Shown here piece by piece: positions 63,915 to 64,000 of a stretch of 64,000 bases of DNA. Position numbers and translations under genes: made by a program. This DNA comes from Acidobacteriota bacterium. Lineage in GTDB: Bacteria > Acidobacteriota > Terriglobia > Acidiferrales > UBA7541. The notes under the pieces were generated by a model. It did not search any database, was not told the origin of the DNA, and saw nothing but the letters and a program-made list of their open reading frames with translations. How positions within the stretch are numbered: the stretch's first letter is position 1; the number at the start of each line of letters is the position of its first letter. Location of the stretch: NCBI GenBank assembly GCA_013289665.1, contig JABCZN010000004.1, positions 1 through 64,000 on the forward strand, read 5' to 3'.

Positions 63915-64000
63915 AAAGCCGGACAACCGCCATCGGCAATGGCTTACAAACTGGCCTGGCAAACTTCATGCCCCTGCTGACCGCGAACCGGTAAGCGCCA

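Overview
The window is a GC-rich, densely coded stretch of bacterial chromosome with no rRNA, tRNA, CRISPR array, intact insertion sequence or prophage that I could see. The mix of genes points to a Gram-negative member of the Acidobacteriota, but this is inference from content, not a phylogeny. The clues are a tgt-yajC-secD-secF-tonB-exbB-exbD run, three proteins with TonB C-terminal domains, SYLF-domain secreted proteins, an ARPP-1-like protein, an MglA-type GTPase, and rpoD near dnaG and mutS2.

Layout. 1-7140 (minus strand): a Yip1-like membrane protein, tgt, yajC, secD, secF, then tonB, exbB and the start of exbD, so protein export and proton-driven outer-membrane energisation form one block. 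7195-7534 holds gene debris (a collapsed ABC ATPase). 7601-11297: MFS exporter, DinB-like protein, long MscS channel. 11563-21497 (minus): rpoD with a clear terminator, DUF2127, HAD phosphatase, dnaG, mutS2, a LOG-like protein and a PBP4-type carboxypeptidase. 21673-26362 (plus): a SYLF protein, then a four-gene TetR-HlyD-ABC ATPase-ABC-2 permease operon whose promoter carries an inverted repeat running up to the regulator's start codon. 26455-33749: accessory genes (cysteine-rich protein, GH127 glycosidase, PhyH dioxygenase of unlike base use, radical SAM protein, propeller protein with a Lys-Asp repeat, zinc alcohol dehydrogenase). 33972-41246: YeiH/LysR pair, BON lipoprotein and small envelope or stress proteins, an MliC-like protein, a degenerate receiver protein, the ARPP-1-like protein.

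41315-50844: folK, murJ, an MBL-fold hydrolase, ruvAB, a second SYLF protein, ankyrin, AhpD-like, class II aldolase and glutamate dehydrogenase genes. 51107-58429: a filterless two-TM TrkA-N protein, a PilZ-TM-TonB fusion, an AhpD-like protein, yvcK, a TPR protein, mglA, a frameshifted TonB-type relic and a STAS protein. 58513-63914: endonuclease V, then amtB-glnB-glnD, a complete ammonium uptake and PII signalling module.

Most of the window is housekeeping. The less ordinary points are the PilZ-TM-TonB fusion (51951-53963), an EF-hand-like loop in an enlarged SecF, the operator at 22464-22501, a receiver protein lacking its phospho-acceptor aspartate, and two different gene relics. I found no convincing wholly new multi-gene system.
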